64,000 nt of DNA. Origin: Pseudopyrenochaeta lycopersici (lineage: Eukaryota > Ascomycota > Dothideomycetes > Pleosporales > Pseudopyrenochaetaceae). The notes below the pieces were generated by a model. The model did not search any database and was not told the DNA's origin. It saw only the letters and a program-made list of their open reading frames with translations. How positions within the stretch are numbered: position 1 is the stretch's first letter; each line of letters starts with the position of its first letter. The DNA is taken from NCBI GenBank assembly GCA_003313425.1, contig NHZP01000028.1, forward strand, positions 248,001 to 312,000, read 5' to 3'. Both the position numbers and the translations under genes were made by a program. This document shows, piece by piece, positions 11,852 through 22,755 of this stretch.

Positions 11852-12275
11852 TTTGGCGCACGTAACAAATTATCAATTCGCGTAAATGGGAATTCAGGCG
11901 CAGAATATGAAATTGTGGAAAGGTTGAAGCACCAGGGCTCAAAAAGTGTGGTGGAAGCTCCATTGCAACTGTGATAAGTAAACCCCAGTGGTGACGCAAT
12001 GCCTACGTCAAACTTCTCCCATCGGGGCTGTCGCGACGCGACATAACAGCGCGATGGCACGCATTTCCGAGAACTTGCTACCTGGCTGATAGGGGTTGAG
12101 TTACTTTGACCGAGCTCGATGCAGTTATGACGAAATGGGGTCGTGATTGCACGTTGTTGTGATGGAAAAGAACCTGCTGGGGGAGCTTCCGCGACTTTCG
12201 GTTATTCGACCGAGACGCCCCACCCTGCACTACCCGCGTAGAGATATGCATACGGAGATGTTACGCTCGCAGGCA
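11852..12275. other. Promoter region of phosphoketolase gene
   Basis: About 420 bp between the phosphoketolase start and the P2 terminal repeat. No gene seen; it must contain the 5' leader and promoter unless the transposon stack has displaced it. Confidence 0.35.
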
Positions 12276-12300
12276 TAAGCTCGGCCCCCTAATTACTTTA

Positions 12301-14386
12301 ACATGCTCCACCAGCTGATGCACGTCCCCACCTGACGCACGCAAAACACATCAATTCTTCAACACGTGACAACACCATCAATATAGCTAGTATGGAGGAA
12401 GCGCTTGCTGCGTTAGAATCCTTGAAGCTTGGAGAATCATTTAGCTACTCAGAATATGCAAAAAGTATGGTGTTGACCAGCCAACGCTTTCGCGTCGCCA
12501 CCGACGTGTTACTCAAAGTAATGCACTCAAAGTCGAAAAAAGCCAGTTACTCAACACCACGCATGAAGCTGAACCCTTACAGTATATCCATAAGCTTTGC
12601 AAGCGTGGATTACCTCCTTCTAAGCCAATGATTCGAAATTTCGCATCCCAAATCGCCAGAAAGCCAGCGGGCAAAAACTGGGTAGATCGAGCTCATCTCA
12701 CACTGGGCATCCGGCCTCGATCGCAACCGCTTCAGAGCTGATTCTGCCTTTAACTATAGCCTCTACTTTGAGCTATTGGAGTAGAAAATTGAGGAATACA
12801 ACATTGATAGTCATTATATATACAACATGGATGAGAAGGGCTTCCTCATTGGCGTGCTCTCTAAGGTCAAGCGTGTATTCTCTAGAAGCATGTATGAATC
12901 AGGAAGACTGAGGCACCTCATCCAGGATGGCAATCGTGAGTGGATTACTACTATAGCTTGCATCTGCGCAGATGGTACAGCTCTTACGCCAGCGCTCATC
13001 TACCAGGCTGCCTCTGGTGCAATTCAAGATACCTGGTTGCAGGATTTTGAGGCAGGACAACACCAAGCCTTCTTCACCTCATCCTTAAGTGGATGGACGA
13101 GCAATGATATTGGCCTAAGCTGGCTTGAACAAGTGTTCAATCGCGAGACTAAAGCTAAGGCGCGCACCTTGTGGCGGCTACTCATCCTTGATGGCCATGG
13201 ATCTCATGTATCCATGGATTTTACAGATATTTGCGACAAAAACAAGATCCTCCTCGCCATCCTACCTCCTCATTCAACCCATACGCTTCAGCCACTCGAT
13301 GTGTGCCTCTTCGCTCCTCCCGCCGCTGCCTATCGCAATGAGCTCGCCAGCTTCATGCACAAAGCTCAAGGATTTACCTCTCACAAAGCGCGATTTCTTC
13401 AAGTTGTTCTATCGCGCCTGGCACTCAACGTTCACCAAAACAACGATTTTGAAGGCTTTTGAGGTTACAGGGCTCTCACCTTTGAATCCTAGCGTTATCC
13501 TTAAAAAGTTCAAAACTGCAACACCAAGCAACGAGCGACCCTCCTCAAGCGGCAGCAACTCTTCTATACTCAGCGCTAGCGATTGAAAAAAGATTGAGCT
13601 GCTGCTGAGGCAAGCTGTGGAGGGTATATACGATTCCAAGTCACAGAAGCTTAACCGAGCCTTGCACACAACCTCAATTCAAAATGCCTTTCTACAACAT
13701 GAAAATGAGCAGTTCAAGGAGGCTCTAGCCAATGAGAAGAAGCGCCGTCAGCGCGGCAAGGCTCTGCTGCTTGAAGCACCAGAGGAATACCATGTTGGAG
13801 CTATGTTCTGGTCGCCTGGTAAGATTCAAGAAGCTCGCCAACGGCAGCAGCAGAAGGACCATGAAGATGAGGAGCTTCAACACCAAAAAAATGGGGCTAT
13901 TCAACTCCGTGAGCAACAGAAACTTCTCAAAGCAGAGCAGCTTGAGCAGAGGCGATTATTGAGAGTTGCAGCCAAGGAGGAGCGCGAGCAGTTGAAGCGC
14001 CAAAAAATTATGGATCGCGAGGAGCAAAAGGTCACTCGGGGGCTTCAGAAACAACTCCACAACGATCTCAAATTATGTAAAATAGGCAAGAGACGTAGCC
14101 TCAAGCTTATAGAAGTTTCAGAGGAGGTTGTGGTTGATAAGGATACTGCTGAGGTTGAAGCAGCTGTTCCTGCCAGCTCTCGCTCTGGGCGAATTATTCG
14201 ACCACCACAGCGATTTATTACATAATTTTAGATTGCGCAACTGTTCTATATCTCAATTTAATTGCAACACCAGAAAATCTCGTGATAATAGCTTTTATGG
14301 GTGGCTCTATAGCCTCAATTGCGCTGCTGGTTATCTGGTGTTTTTCGTGCATCAGGTGGGGACGTGCATCAGCTGGTGGAGCATGT
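12301..14386 (+). mobile_element. Pogo-like element P1A (decayed copy of P1B)
   Basis: TA at 12299-12300 and 14387-14388. The ends carry a cap ACATGCTCCAC and two 17-bp units of the type CACCTGATGCACGTCCC. 2,086 bp. Same family as 18051-20169 in the opposite orientation, inserted in the left terminal repeat of P2. Confidence 0.88.
12392..14225 (+). pseudogene. P1-family pogo transposase, multiple frameshifts and stops
   Basis: Collinear with the intact 619-residue P1B transposase. It starts MEEALAALESLKLGE, then loses frame near 12460-12540. A deletion removes part of the DNA-binding domain near 12690, and a TAG interrupts near 12781 where the intact copy has Gln. The core 12827-13400 is open, with CADGTALTPALIY and LLILDGHGSH. 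The frame shifts near 13380, a TGA replaces Trp near 13586, and the coiled-coil tail 13617-14225 is open to GRIIRPPQRFIT. Dead copy. Confidence 0.85.
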
Positions 14387-14470
14387 TACGGCCACCTGGC
14401 TTTCCGGCCACCCCACCAAAATTGTCAACCCTCAAAAAATTCAAGATATCTCAACGCACTATACTTCAAA

Positions 14471-16078
14471 ATGAATGCCCGTGAGACTGCTATACAACTC
14501 GCACTTGTTGATCTTGAATCTGGTGTTTCTACTAGCCGAAGGCAAGCTGCAAAGGCGTACGGCATCCCTCGAACGACTCTACAGACGCGACAAGCTGGTG
14601 CTCGGCCACACGCGATTGCTCATACCCACCAGCAGAGATTAACACCAGAGCAAGAGGAATCTCTAGCTCAATGGATCCTTGATGAGGACTCACGCGCCTG
14701 CCCTCCTAGCCACGCTCGCGCGCGTGAGATGGCTGCTCAAATCCTAGCTATGAATGGCGACCACGAGCCTCTTCGCCATGACTAGATATCTAGCTTTATC
14801 CACCGCAATCCACGCGTCGCATCAGTTGTTGGCAGAAAGATTGAGGCTACTAGAGCTCAAGCTGCTACTCCTAAGCTTGTTCTCTCGTTCCTTAAGCTCT
14901 TTGAGCGCGTGCACGAGCGCCTTAGTATTCAGATAGAAGATAGAAGAATATAGATGAGACTGGCGTAGGACTAGGCGTATGTACCAACTCACAGGTGCTT
15001 GCTAGTTCCAAAAAGAGCAAGGCTTATGGTGCATCTCCAGAGTCTCGTGAATAGGTATCGGTCCTTGAGACTGTCTCAGCGACAGGCAAGAAACTCAGAT
15101 GCGCTGTCATCTTCAAGGGCAAGAGCCTTCAAACCACCTAGTTCTCCGCCTCCTTAGTAACTGACTGGCTCTATCGCCTCCTTAGTAACTGACTGGCTCT
15201 ATACAACCTCAGAGAATGGCTAGGCATCAAGTTCTATTGGATATGAGTGGCTAGAGAGGATCTTTATACCTAGGACAGCGACCTCGCCAAGTCCCACGCG
15301 GCTGCTGCTACTTGACTGCCACGGCAGCCATATTCGTCTTAACTTTATGCTGCTCTGTAAGCTGCATAAGATTGAGCTCCTCTACCTGCCTCCTCACTGC
15401 TCTCACGTCCTGCAACCTCTCGATCTCTCTAGTTTCTCTGTCGTCAAGTCCAAAGTATAGAGCTGAGAATTCAAGCTCTAGAATCTCTTGATAATGCAGC
15501 ACCAGTCAAGAAGCAGAGATTTATTAGTTGCTACTATCAAGCTCGAGAGGCTGGCCTGACAGAAAGAGTGATAAGAGCTGGATAGACAGCTGCTGGTCTC
15601 TCTCCTTATAACCCTACTCTAGCTCTTCAGTCCTCACAAATATCTCGCCAAGTTACTCCTCCAAGAGCTCTATCTTCTCAGGATACTCTATTCAACCCCT
15701 CAGAGGCCTCAGGATCTCTATCAAGCTCAAAAGCTGCTCACTGAGGCAGGCGCGCTATCTGCTAGTACGCGCTTGGTACTTTAGAAAGTGAGCAAAGTTA
15801 TCTCAAGCGCGAATACTCGAGCTGCAGAGCTTGAGGCTAGAAATAAGAGACTACAACACCAACTAGAGCAAGTTAGGCCTATATCAACTAGAAAGCGGAT
15901 CAAGATTGACCAGAATTAGAGATTTACAGACGTAGATAGTATTGCTGTTGCAATTTAGAGAGATGCAGAGAAACAACTAGAAATCTCAGCTAGAGCTGCA
16001 GAAAAGGCTGCTAAAAAGGCTGCAGCTGATGCAGCTGCTCAACACCTTGAGTCTATGTGTACTGAGTTTCAAATTTAA
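14471..16078 (+). pseudogene. P2 pogo transposase remnant
   Basis: Begins MNARETAIQLALVDLESGVS with a psq helix-turn-helix (AAKAYGIPRTTLQTR), then a Tc5-like segment (LTPEQEESLAQWILDED) to a stop at 14783-14785. Downstream, coding traces continue with many TAG codons. IEDIYNMDETG-like sequence lies near 14935, an LLLLDCHGSH-like catalytic motif near 15305, and an LPPHCSHVLQPLD-like segment near 15385. Numerous stops make it nonfunctional. The same start recurs in the fragment at 51651-51892. Confidence 0.7.
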
Positions 16079-16095
16079 GTCTTGTTGTTGAGACA

Positions 16096-17957
16096 ACGTA
16101 CTTCACAAGCGAGTTAGTCACACAAGCGAATTAGTCAGGCATTTCTTGGCACCACGAACAACACCACCATCATCTTGCATTATGACACTACCATCTAATG
16201 TTGTATGATGATTACATTGCGCAAGGGCCCTTAGGTGTTGGGCAAGTCCTTATATTATGCCCGGTTGACATACACCCCCTACAGCGGCGCAGAGCTCGAC
16301 TTGAATCCTTTGGTGTCGCATCGCCACCCTCACTTTGTGTAGCTTCTGGAGGTGCTATAGACTCCTGTGATAGCTCAACTGCCTCCTTGATTGTAAGATT
16401 TTCTCTTTGGGTAATATACTTAACTTTAAAGTTGCGCTTTTTAACCACTTTAGCGTTGAGAGCCTTTGGACGCTCGAGTTCCTCGGTTATGATTGCTGAC
16501 GCTTGTAAAGCCAATTTAGCACTCTTCGCTATCCTTTTCATTGCCACCATCGTAGGTGACGTGGACCGTCGCTCAAGCACATGTTGTCGGCGTCTTATAG
16601 CTCTCTGCTGCTTCTCAATCTGGCGCACCGTTTTGGGTGTGTTGGTCACCGAAGTTGTTGAGGAAGATGACGGCTCGGAGGGTGGTGGGATATTGAACGC
16701 ACCCAATCTATCAAGCACCTCGTTGGGATTGAATGGAAAAATGCCGGTGGCTTTAAAGGCGCTTTCGATATTGCTGTTACTCAGCGCGTGAGGACGAGCA
16801 GCAGCGTAGATCCGAAGGAAGTCGTCCACATCAACGTGGTTCTGGCCACCACGAGCCAACATCTCTACCCCTCAACGATAGCGCTTCTTAACTGAACTGA
16901 AGCAGGCAACATCTAATGGTTGCAGAATATGCGAGGAATGCGAGGGTAGCCATAAGGGGATAATGTTGTTTTTCCTTGCGTAGGTCTCGAATGGCTCTGA
17001 ACAGTGGCTGCTGTGTCCATCCATAATAAGGAGTCGTTTGGTGCCTTTGGTGTGTTGCTTCGTATAAGGATCAAACAACTCCGTAAGCCATATATAGCCT
17101 AGTCTGTCATTAGACCATCCGGTTTCGCTATGGGTGATCACCCAGTCATCTGGAAGCCCTGCGTCCTTATCAAACCAGACGTTCTGGAACACCTTCCTTT
17201 AGCGATAACCATGGCTGGTATACGGCGTTTGGCGACATTTATGCATTCAATAACCGTCATCCAGTCACGATCACCAGGCTGTATGTGGTATTTAGGGCTA
17301 TCTCTTGCCGTCACAACTTTGGCTGTACCAATGTCACCTCTTAGAAAGCCTATCTCGTCCATGTTGTAGATATCATCGTCTTGTATGCCATACTTGTTCG
17401 CCACATTCTTGAAAAGCTGAAAATGCTCCTTGATCACCTCAGGGTCCTCCCGTTCTGCTCTTTGGTAGTCGTATTTCTTGCTCTGCGCAATTTGCACTTC
17501 AGGGGTGCGTCCAACGTAGTTGCTGACCCAATTGACACTAACTGGTGGGTTACCCCGCAGTCGACATAGCAAGTTTGCGGTATCTTCAACCATACGCTTG
17601 CGAGGGGGGTATCCACGGGCGGCAAGGTCCAATATCCACTCGGTCAATGTCTGTTCTTCATCATCGTCAAGGTTTCTGTTGTTTGCAACGGTTTCGGTGC
17701 GTGCAGGGTGGCCTTGGAGGCGGCGTCTGAGTGTTTCATGGTTTACGCGATATATACTCGCTGCTCTCCTAATACTTGAGATTTCGTTCCTTTGTAACGC
17801 TTTTATTGCACAGTCGATTTTTCCTTCTCGCGTATTGGCCTGAATCTTCGAATTTATGGGCATGGTGGTGATGAGGTAGACGGATGAAATGTTTTGGTGG
17901 GTGTCTTGGCACACTTGACTAATTCGCTTGTGTGACTAACTCGCTTGTGAAGTACGT
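16096..17957 (-). mobile_element. Pogo-like element P3, inserted in the P2 right terminal repeat
   Basis: 1,862 bp with near-perfect inverted ends. The cap is ACGTACTTCAC, then two 17-bp units AAGCGAGTTAGTCACAC and AAGCGAATTAGTCAGGC. The right flank is TA (17958-17959); the left flank reads CA (16094-16095), probably a mutated TA. Removing P3 restores GTTGAGATATCTCG of the P2 terminal repeat. Confidence 0.85.
16212..17914 (-). pseudogene. P3 pogo transposase with zinc-knuckle tail, one frameshift and one stop
   Basis: Most likely start MPINSKIQANTREG (17863). A psq helix-turn-helix (SSIRRAASIYRVNHETLRRR) is followed by the CENP-B-like domain, the YNMDEIGF strand and DWMTVIECI. The frame shifts near 17170-17190. 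The core continues with LLIMDGHSSH and LQPLDVACF, a TGA interrupts near 16873, and the remaining C-terminus is open from 16862 to 16212. The tail has a CCHC knuckle, CRGCMSTGHNIRTC. Only two lesions separate it from an open frame, so it is a relatively young pseudogene. Confidence 0.82.
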
Positions 17958-18050
17958 TATCTCGATTTTTTTGAGGGTTGACAATTTTGGTGGGGTGGCC
18001 GGAAAGCCAGGTGGCCGTAAAGTAGGGGACCGAGCTTAGTTGTTACAGTA

Positions 18051-20169
18051 ACGTGTTCCACCACCTGATGCACGTCCCCACCTGATGCACGCGCAACACC
18101 ATGCAACCAACAAAATAATTGAAGCTGTACAGCCACCAACAATAGCTATTATTTCGAGATTTTTTAGAGTCACCATCTAACGACTATATAGAAGATTTGC
18201 GCAGTCTTATATTACGTAATATGTCGTTGTGGCGGTCGAATAGGTCGCCCGGAGCGAGAGCTTGCATGAGCAGCTGCGTCAACCTCAGCAGGATCCTCAT
18301 CAACCACAACAGCCTCTGAAGCTTCAATAAGCTTGAGGCTTCGTCTCTTGCCTAATTTGGACAATTTGAGGTCGCTATTAAGCTGTTTTTGAAGCTCACG
18401 AGCGACCTTTTGCTCCTCGCGATAGGCAGCTTTCTGAAGCTTCAAATGCTCACGCTCTTCCTTGGCTGTAACCCTCATCAATCGCCTCTGTTCAAGCTGC
18501 TCGGCCTTGAGAAGTTTCTGTTGCTTTCGTAGCTGGATAGCCTCACTTTTTTGGTGCTGGAGCTCCTCATTTTTATGGTCCTTCCGCTCCTGCCGTATAC
18601 GAGCTTCTTGAATCTTCTTAGGTGACCAGAAAACAGCTCCACCATGGTTTTCCTCTGGAGCTTGAAGCAGTAGAGCTTTGCCACGCTTGCGACGCTTCTT
18701 CTCATTGATGAGGGCCTCTCGAAGCTGCTCATTTTCGTGTTGAAGTAAGGTATTTTGGACTGACATTGTGTGGAGCGCTCGGCTAAGCTTCTGTGCCTTC
18801 GAATCGTATATATCCTCAACAGCACGCTGTAGCAATAGCTCAATCTTTCTCCAATCGCTAGCGCTGAGTACAGAGGAGCTGCTGCTGCTCGAGGATGGCC
18901 GCTCATTGCGTGGTGTTGCAGAATTGAACCTTTTAAGTATAACGTTTGGTTCAAAAGGTGAGAGCCCTGTAACCTCAAACGCCTTCAAAATCCTTGTTTT
19001 AGTGAACGCTGAGTGCCAGGCACTATAGAATAACTTGAAGAAATCGCGTTTTGTAATCGAGGTAAATCCTTGAGCTTTGTGCATAAAGATATCGAGTTCA
19101 TCGCGGTAGGCAGCTGCGAGAGGAGCGAAGAGGCACACATCGAGCGGCTGAAGCGTATGCGTTGAATGAGGAGGTAGTACAGCGAGGAGTATCTTGTTGT
19201 TGTCGCAAAAATCTATAAAATCCATAGTTACGTGAGATCCGTGGCCATCGAGGATGAGCAGCCGCCACGAGCTGCGCGCCTTAGCTTTAGTCTCGCGATT
19301 GAAGACTTGTTTGAGCCAGCTTAGGCCAATATCGTTGCTTGTCCATCCACTTGATGATGAGGTAAAGAAGGCTTCGTGTTGTGCAGCCTCAAAATCTTGT
19401 AACCAGGTATCTTGTATGGCACCAGAGGCAGCCTGGTAGATGAGCGCTGGCGAAAGAGCTGTACCATCAGCACAGATGCAAGCTATAGTAGTAATCCACT
19501 CGCGATTACCATCCTGGATGATGTGCCTCAGTTTTCCTGACTCATACATGCTCCTAGAAAACACGCGTTTACTCTTAGAGAGTATACCAATGAGGAAGCC
19601 TTTCTCATCCATATTGTACATATAGCGACTATCAATACGATATTCTGTAATTTTCTGCTTTAGGAGCTCAAAGTAGAGGCTATACTTGAAGGCAGAATCA
19701 GCCTTGAAGCGGTTACGATCGAGGGTGGATGCCCAGTGAGATATGAGCTCGATGTTATGCCGTGCGACGAAGCGGTCAACCCAGTTTTTGCCTGCTGGCT
19801 TTTGAGCGATTTGGGATGCGAAATTTCGAATCATAGGCTTTGAAGGAGGTAATCCACGTCTGCAAAGCTTATGAATATACTCTATAAGCTCAGCTTCTTG
19901 TGTAGTGTTGAGTAATTTGCTGTTATCGATTTTAGATGCATAGCTCTGAGTAACACCTCTATGACGGCGCGACAGCGTTGACCGGTTAACACCATATTTT
20001 TTTGCAACATCCGCGTAACAGAACGGTTCTCCAAGCTTCAAGGATTGCAGCGCAGCAAGCGCGTCCTCCATATCGTTAATATTCGTGGTGTTGTTACGCG
20101 TTGAAATTTTGATGAAATTTGGTGTTCGCGTGCATCAGGTGGGGACGTGCATCAGGTGGTGGAACACGT
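18051..20169 (-). mobile_element. Pogo-like element P1B, intact
   Basis: 2,119 bp, TA at 18049-18050 and 20170-20171. Inverted ends have the cap ACGTGTTCCAC and two 17-bp units starting CACCTGATGCACG. It lies 14 bp from the P2 right end. Both ends and the transposase frame are complete, so it may be autonomous. Confidence 0.9.
18212..20071 (-). CDS. P1B pogo/Fot1-type transposase, 619 aa
   Basis: Cut-and-paste transposase of the pogo group (DDE_1 superfamily, CENP-B-like). Residues 1-50 form a psq helix-turn-helix (ADVAKKYGVNRSTLSRRHRG), about 60-130 the CENP-B/Tc5-type second DNA-binding domain (AGKNWVDRFVARH), and about 150-390 the catalytic core with YNMDEKGF, CADGTALSPALIY, LLILDGHGSH and LQPLDVCLF. 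From about 420 to 600 it is a long charged coiled coil, ending in the basic GRPIRPPQRHIT. The ATG at 20071 lies just inside the terminal repeat. Single exon with no internal stop. It could act on P1A and P1B ends; whether it acts on other families with the same cap is unknown. Confidence 0.93.
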   Translation of the reverse strand: MEDALAALQSLKLGEPFCYADVAKKYGVNRSTLSRRHRGVTQSYASKIDNSKLLNTTQEAELIEYIHKLCRRGLPPSKPMIRNFASQIAQKPAGKNWVDRFVARHNIELISHWASTLDRNRFKADSAFKYSLYFELLKQKITEYRIDSRYMYNMDEKGFLIGILSKSKRVFSRSMYESGKLRHIIQDGNREWITTIACICADGTALSPALIYQAASGAIQDTWLQDFEAAQHEAFFTSSSSGWTSNDIGLSWLKQVFNRETKAKARSSWRLLILDGHGSHVTMDFIDFCDNNKILLAVLPPHSTHTLQPLDVCLFAPLAAAYRDELDIFMHKAQGFTSITKRDFFKLFYSAWHSAFTKTRILKAFEVTGLSPFEPNVILKRFNSATPRNERPSSSSSSSSVLSASDWRKIELLLQRAVEDIYDSKAQKLSRALHTMSVQNTLLQHENEQLREALINEKKRRKRGKALLLQAPEENHGGAVFWSPKKIQEARIRQERKDHKNEELQHQKSEAIQLRKQQKLLKAEQLEQRRLMRVTAKEEREHLKLQKAAYREEQKVARELQKQLNSDLKLSKLGKRRSLKLIEASEAVVVDEDPAEVDAAAHASSRSGRPIRPPQRHIT

Positions 20170-20171
20170 TA

Positions 20172-21425
20172 CTAGGACAAAAGTTTGTTCGCGTCGCGCA
20201 TGTGCCAGAACAACAACGCGCGAACGCGCAGATGCACTGCTTCTCCAACTCAACATAACTACATTAAAATGAGAGCTTTTGCCACAGAAATTAGTGGTAA
20301 TCGAATGCAGGGAGGTGAACTATCAGAAAACCAGCGCAATTACGTTCTAGCCCAGAAAGAGGCGGGTGTGCGGACTAAGGAAATCGCAGAGACTCTTGGC
20401 TGTTCGCAACGCTGCGTTCAGAAGACAATACAACGATGGAGGCCACCACCAGCAACACCTCGCGCCCTCAGATGGACCGTCCACCTATTTTAACTAGGCG
20501 CGATTATCGCAAGCTGCTTCGCCTTGCTAGGAAGCTCCTAAAATTTGAGTATCGCAAGCTCCTTGAAGAGGCTAGGATGTGGGCAGCTAATGAAGCTACC
20601 CCCTATGTATCGAAGAAGACTATTTAACGTACCCTCCTTAAAGCTGGATTACACAAGTTCAGAGCAAAGCGCAGACTAAAATAAATAAAGCTACAGCAAT
20701 TTTACGTCTTAAGTTTGCTGCAGATTGGCATAGCTTCAATTGGCAGAGGACAGTCTTCAGGTTCAGCGACGAGTGCTCAATCGCCCAAGGCTCTGGCCAC
20801 AACACACCATGGGTATAGCGATTACCTGATGAGAAATGGAGGCATGAGATGATAGATGAGGTTACCACTGCTCGCCAATCTGCTTGCATGGTGTGGGCGT
20901 CAATATGGATGACTGCAGGGGGTCGTGTTGGGCGTAGTCCTCTAGTAATTATGACCCGCGATCCATCAGCACGACGTAAAGGCTATAGCGCGTGGAGTTA
21001 TACTCAGGCCCTTGAAGAAGGCCTATTGCCTCAATATAGAGCTAGCGAGAGGTTTATGCAGGATAACTCACGTATCCATACTGCTGCTCTCTCAAAGGAG
21101 TGGTTGGAGGTTCACGGAGTATGGACAGTTGACTTCCCACCATATTCTCCAGACCTCAACCTAATTAAACACATCTGGTGGGCACTCAAACAGAAGGTTT
21201 ATAAGCTCCAGCCTAAGTTTGATCATATGGGAGAGTCTGAAGATGACTGGGATCGCTTTGAAATGGGGTTATTAGAGGCGTGGGCAGCCATCCCCGACTC
21301 ACTGATCCGCAAGCTGATCACTAGCATGCCACACCGCCTTGGCGCTGTAAGACTTGCACAGGGTTACCAGACTAAATATTAAGTGTATTGCGATTAATCT
21401 ACGCTAAAAATTGTCTAGTTTAGTC
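20172..21425 (+). mobile_element. Decayed Tc1-like element
   Basis: Limits are approximate because I could not define clean terminal repeats. The interior contains the broken Tc1-type transposase described in the next entry. The P1B insertion site abuts its left side. Confidence 0.5.
20270..21382 (+). pseudogene. Tc1/IS630-type transposase remnant
   Basis: Starts MRAFATEISGNRMQGGELSE with a helix-turn-helix (GVRTKEIAETLGCSQRCVQKTI). The frame changes near 20440-20490 and stops occur at about 20625 and 20680. The catalytic half 20849-21382 is open and carries FMQDNSRIHTA and PPYSPDLNLIKHIWWALK; active Tc1 enzymes usually have NPIEH there. It ends at MPHRLGAVRLAQGYQTKY. Nonfunctional. Confidence 0.75.
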
Positions 21426-21439
21426 TATCCTACGTGATG

Positions 21440-22009
21440 TTATAGTGCTTTGAAGTTGAGGACTTGAGTGGTGATGGGGACGCTAACCTCCTTGGCGAAC
21501 AGACTTTTGTCCTGTGACTGTATACAACCCTGAGGCTCACTTATTTTGCAGGTTTCATCAAGTAGGTGGATTTCGTTTCGGGCGGTACGAAGCTTTTCAG
21601 CGAACTCTGACACGCTCTTGCAATGTTTGAGGGTAAGACCGGCGTAATTTTGATCAAGTTGCTGAAATATCGCGCTTCCCTTTGGCTGAAAACGACTTTT
21701 GAGTTTGGCTAATGCTGCGTCCACTTGGTTCACGCCCTTTAGTTCTTCTCGGGCATTTAATCCACATCGGCTGCGGATCGCCGCATAGCCTCGCTCTTGC
21801 TTCTCTTCCCAGGTATCGATCCTGGTTAGGTACTCGTTGTTGCTTTCGTGTTCGCGCCTGGTTGGTTGCACAGTTTGCTCGCTGAGTAGCTTTCCGTAAC
21901 CGTAGAGGCCCAACCAGTCCTCCATCTTTTGATTCCATTTCATGTACCCACATGGCCCCTCGAGGAGTGGGATCTGCTCCAATTGGCTAGATGCTCCTCT
22001 ATCAGCCAT
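21440..22009 (-). pseudogene. Copia gag fragment
   Basis: 189-residue open frame beginning MADRGASSQLEQIPLLEG. It has the retrotransposon gag N-terminal pattern: a W followed by MEDWLGLYGYGKLL, an EKQERGYAAIRSRCG helix, LAKLKSRFQPKG, then SVSEFAEKLRTARNEI. The sequence diverges after about residue 165 and the rest of gag-pol is missing, so this is a 5' fragment of the polyprotein gene. Confidence 0.65.
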
Positions 22010-22139
22010 TTTGATTCAGCTAGATAAGACTTGTAGTGGTGTTCGCTTCTTAGACTTTCGTTTTCGGTGTCAGGTATTTAGCGGGAGGTTGTAACTTAGT
22101 AGGTTTCCTTTACGTAGTAACTTTGAGCTTTAAATAGGT

Positions 22140-22350
22140 TGCGACAGGCTCTTCTGCAAGTTCTTCATGCAGCACCCTGTGTGTGCTTCTTCGTGTGGTA
22201 CTTCGTGCGACACTCTTCTTCACACAGTGCCTCATGTGTGTTTCTTCGTACGGCAGTTCGTGCAAGCTTCTTCGTACGGCGTCTCATGTATGCTTCTTCG
22301 TGCGGTAGTTCGTGCAAGCCTCTTCGTACAGTGTCTCATGGGTTGACTCC
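22140..22350. repeat. Imperfect tandem repeat, unit about 55-60 bp
   Basis: Units built on CTTCTTCGTACGGC, a 10-20 bp spacer, then GTCTCATG or AGTTCGTGCAAG recur about four times within the retrotransposon leader. Confidence 0.6.
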
Positions 22351-22648
22351 TTCTGCCAGCAAGCTTCATATTGCCAGGTCGACCTGGCAGAAGCGTTATT
22401 CGCTAGCCGAGGGTTTGTGCTAAGCGAGGTGCTCGTCATGGAGCTCTGCACCTACGCTCTGCCAGGCATGCTGGACAGGTGGGTGCATTGTCCGTCATGA
22501 GTCTTCGAATAATGGTCGTTGTTGGTAGGGTTGTTGAATTTCAAGATTGTATCGGGTCGCTAGAGTTCGAGTTTATTCAATACAAATCCTTTCGAGTTGA
22601 TTTGGGACACTTAGTTCCTTGTTTCAGCGCGAGCCCGGGCTCATAACC

Positions 22649-22755
22649 TGTTATCAGTAGTAGGGAGTAAGTGATTGATTGATTGAGGTCCGACTCAGGG
22701 AGCCAGACTGATTATATAGTTCCCAGCCTCCTGGTCACGTGACCGGCTTCCAACA
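22649..22755 (-). repeat. Putative Copia LTR
   Basis: 107 bp with TG...CA ends, containing the palindrome GGTCACGTGACC and a TATATAAT box. It is adjacent to a tRNA-iMet-like primer site at 22637-22648. Only one copy is present, so it cannot be checked against a partner. Confidence 0.5.

Larger units (their letters stand above)
12278..18036 (+). mobile_element. Pogo-like element P2, interrupted by P1A and P3
   Basis: Terminal repeats start AGCTCGG and are flanked by TA at 12276-12277 and 18037-18038. Within them a CGGCCACC motif is doubled at a 16-bp step. P1A (12301-14386) sits in the left terminal repeat and P3 (16096-17957) in the right one. Removing both leaves about 1.8 kb, normal for a pogo element. 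The right repeat (17958-18036) mirrors the left one (12278-12300 plus 14387-14455). Confidence 0.8.
21433..22755 (-). mobile_element. Truncated Ty1/Copia retrotransposon (5' LTR, leader, part of gag)
   Basis: Read on the minus strand it starts with an LTR-like block bounded by TGTTGG...ATAACA (22755-22649), followed directly by GGTTATGAGCCC. That sequence complements the anticodon loop of initiator tRNA-Met, as in Copia elements primed by a half-tRNA. A roughly 630-bp leader with tandem repeats leads to gag at 22009. No pol and no second LTR are present. Confidence 0.6.

Noticed and set aside
22140..22350. CRISPR-like array
   Set aside because: The repeats are imperfect and contiguous without unique spacers, and the genome is fungal; it is a short tandem repeat in a retrotransposon leader.
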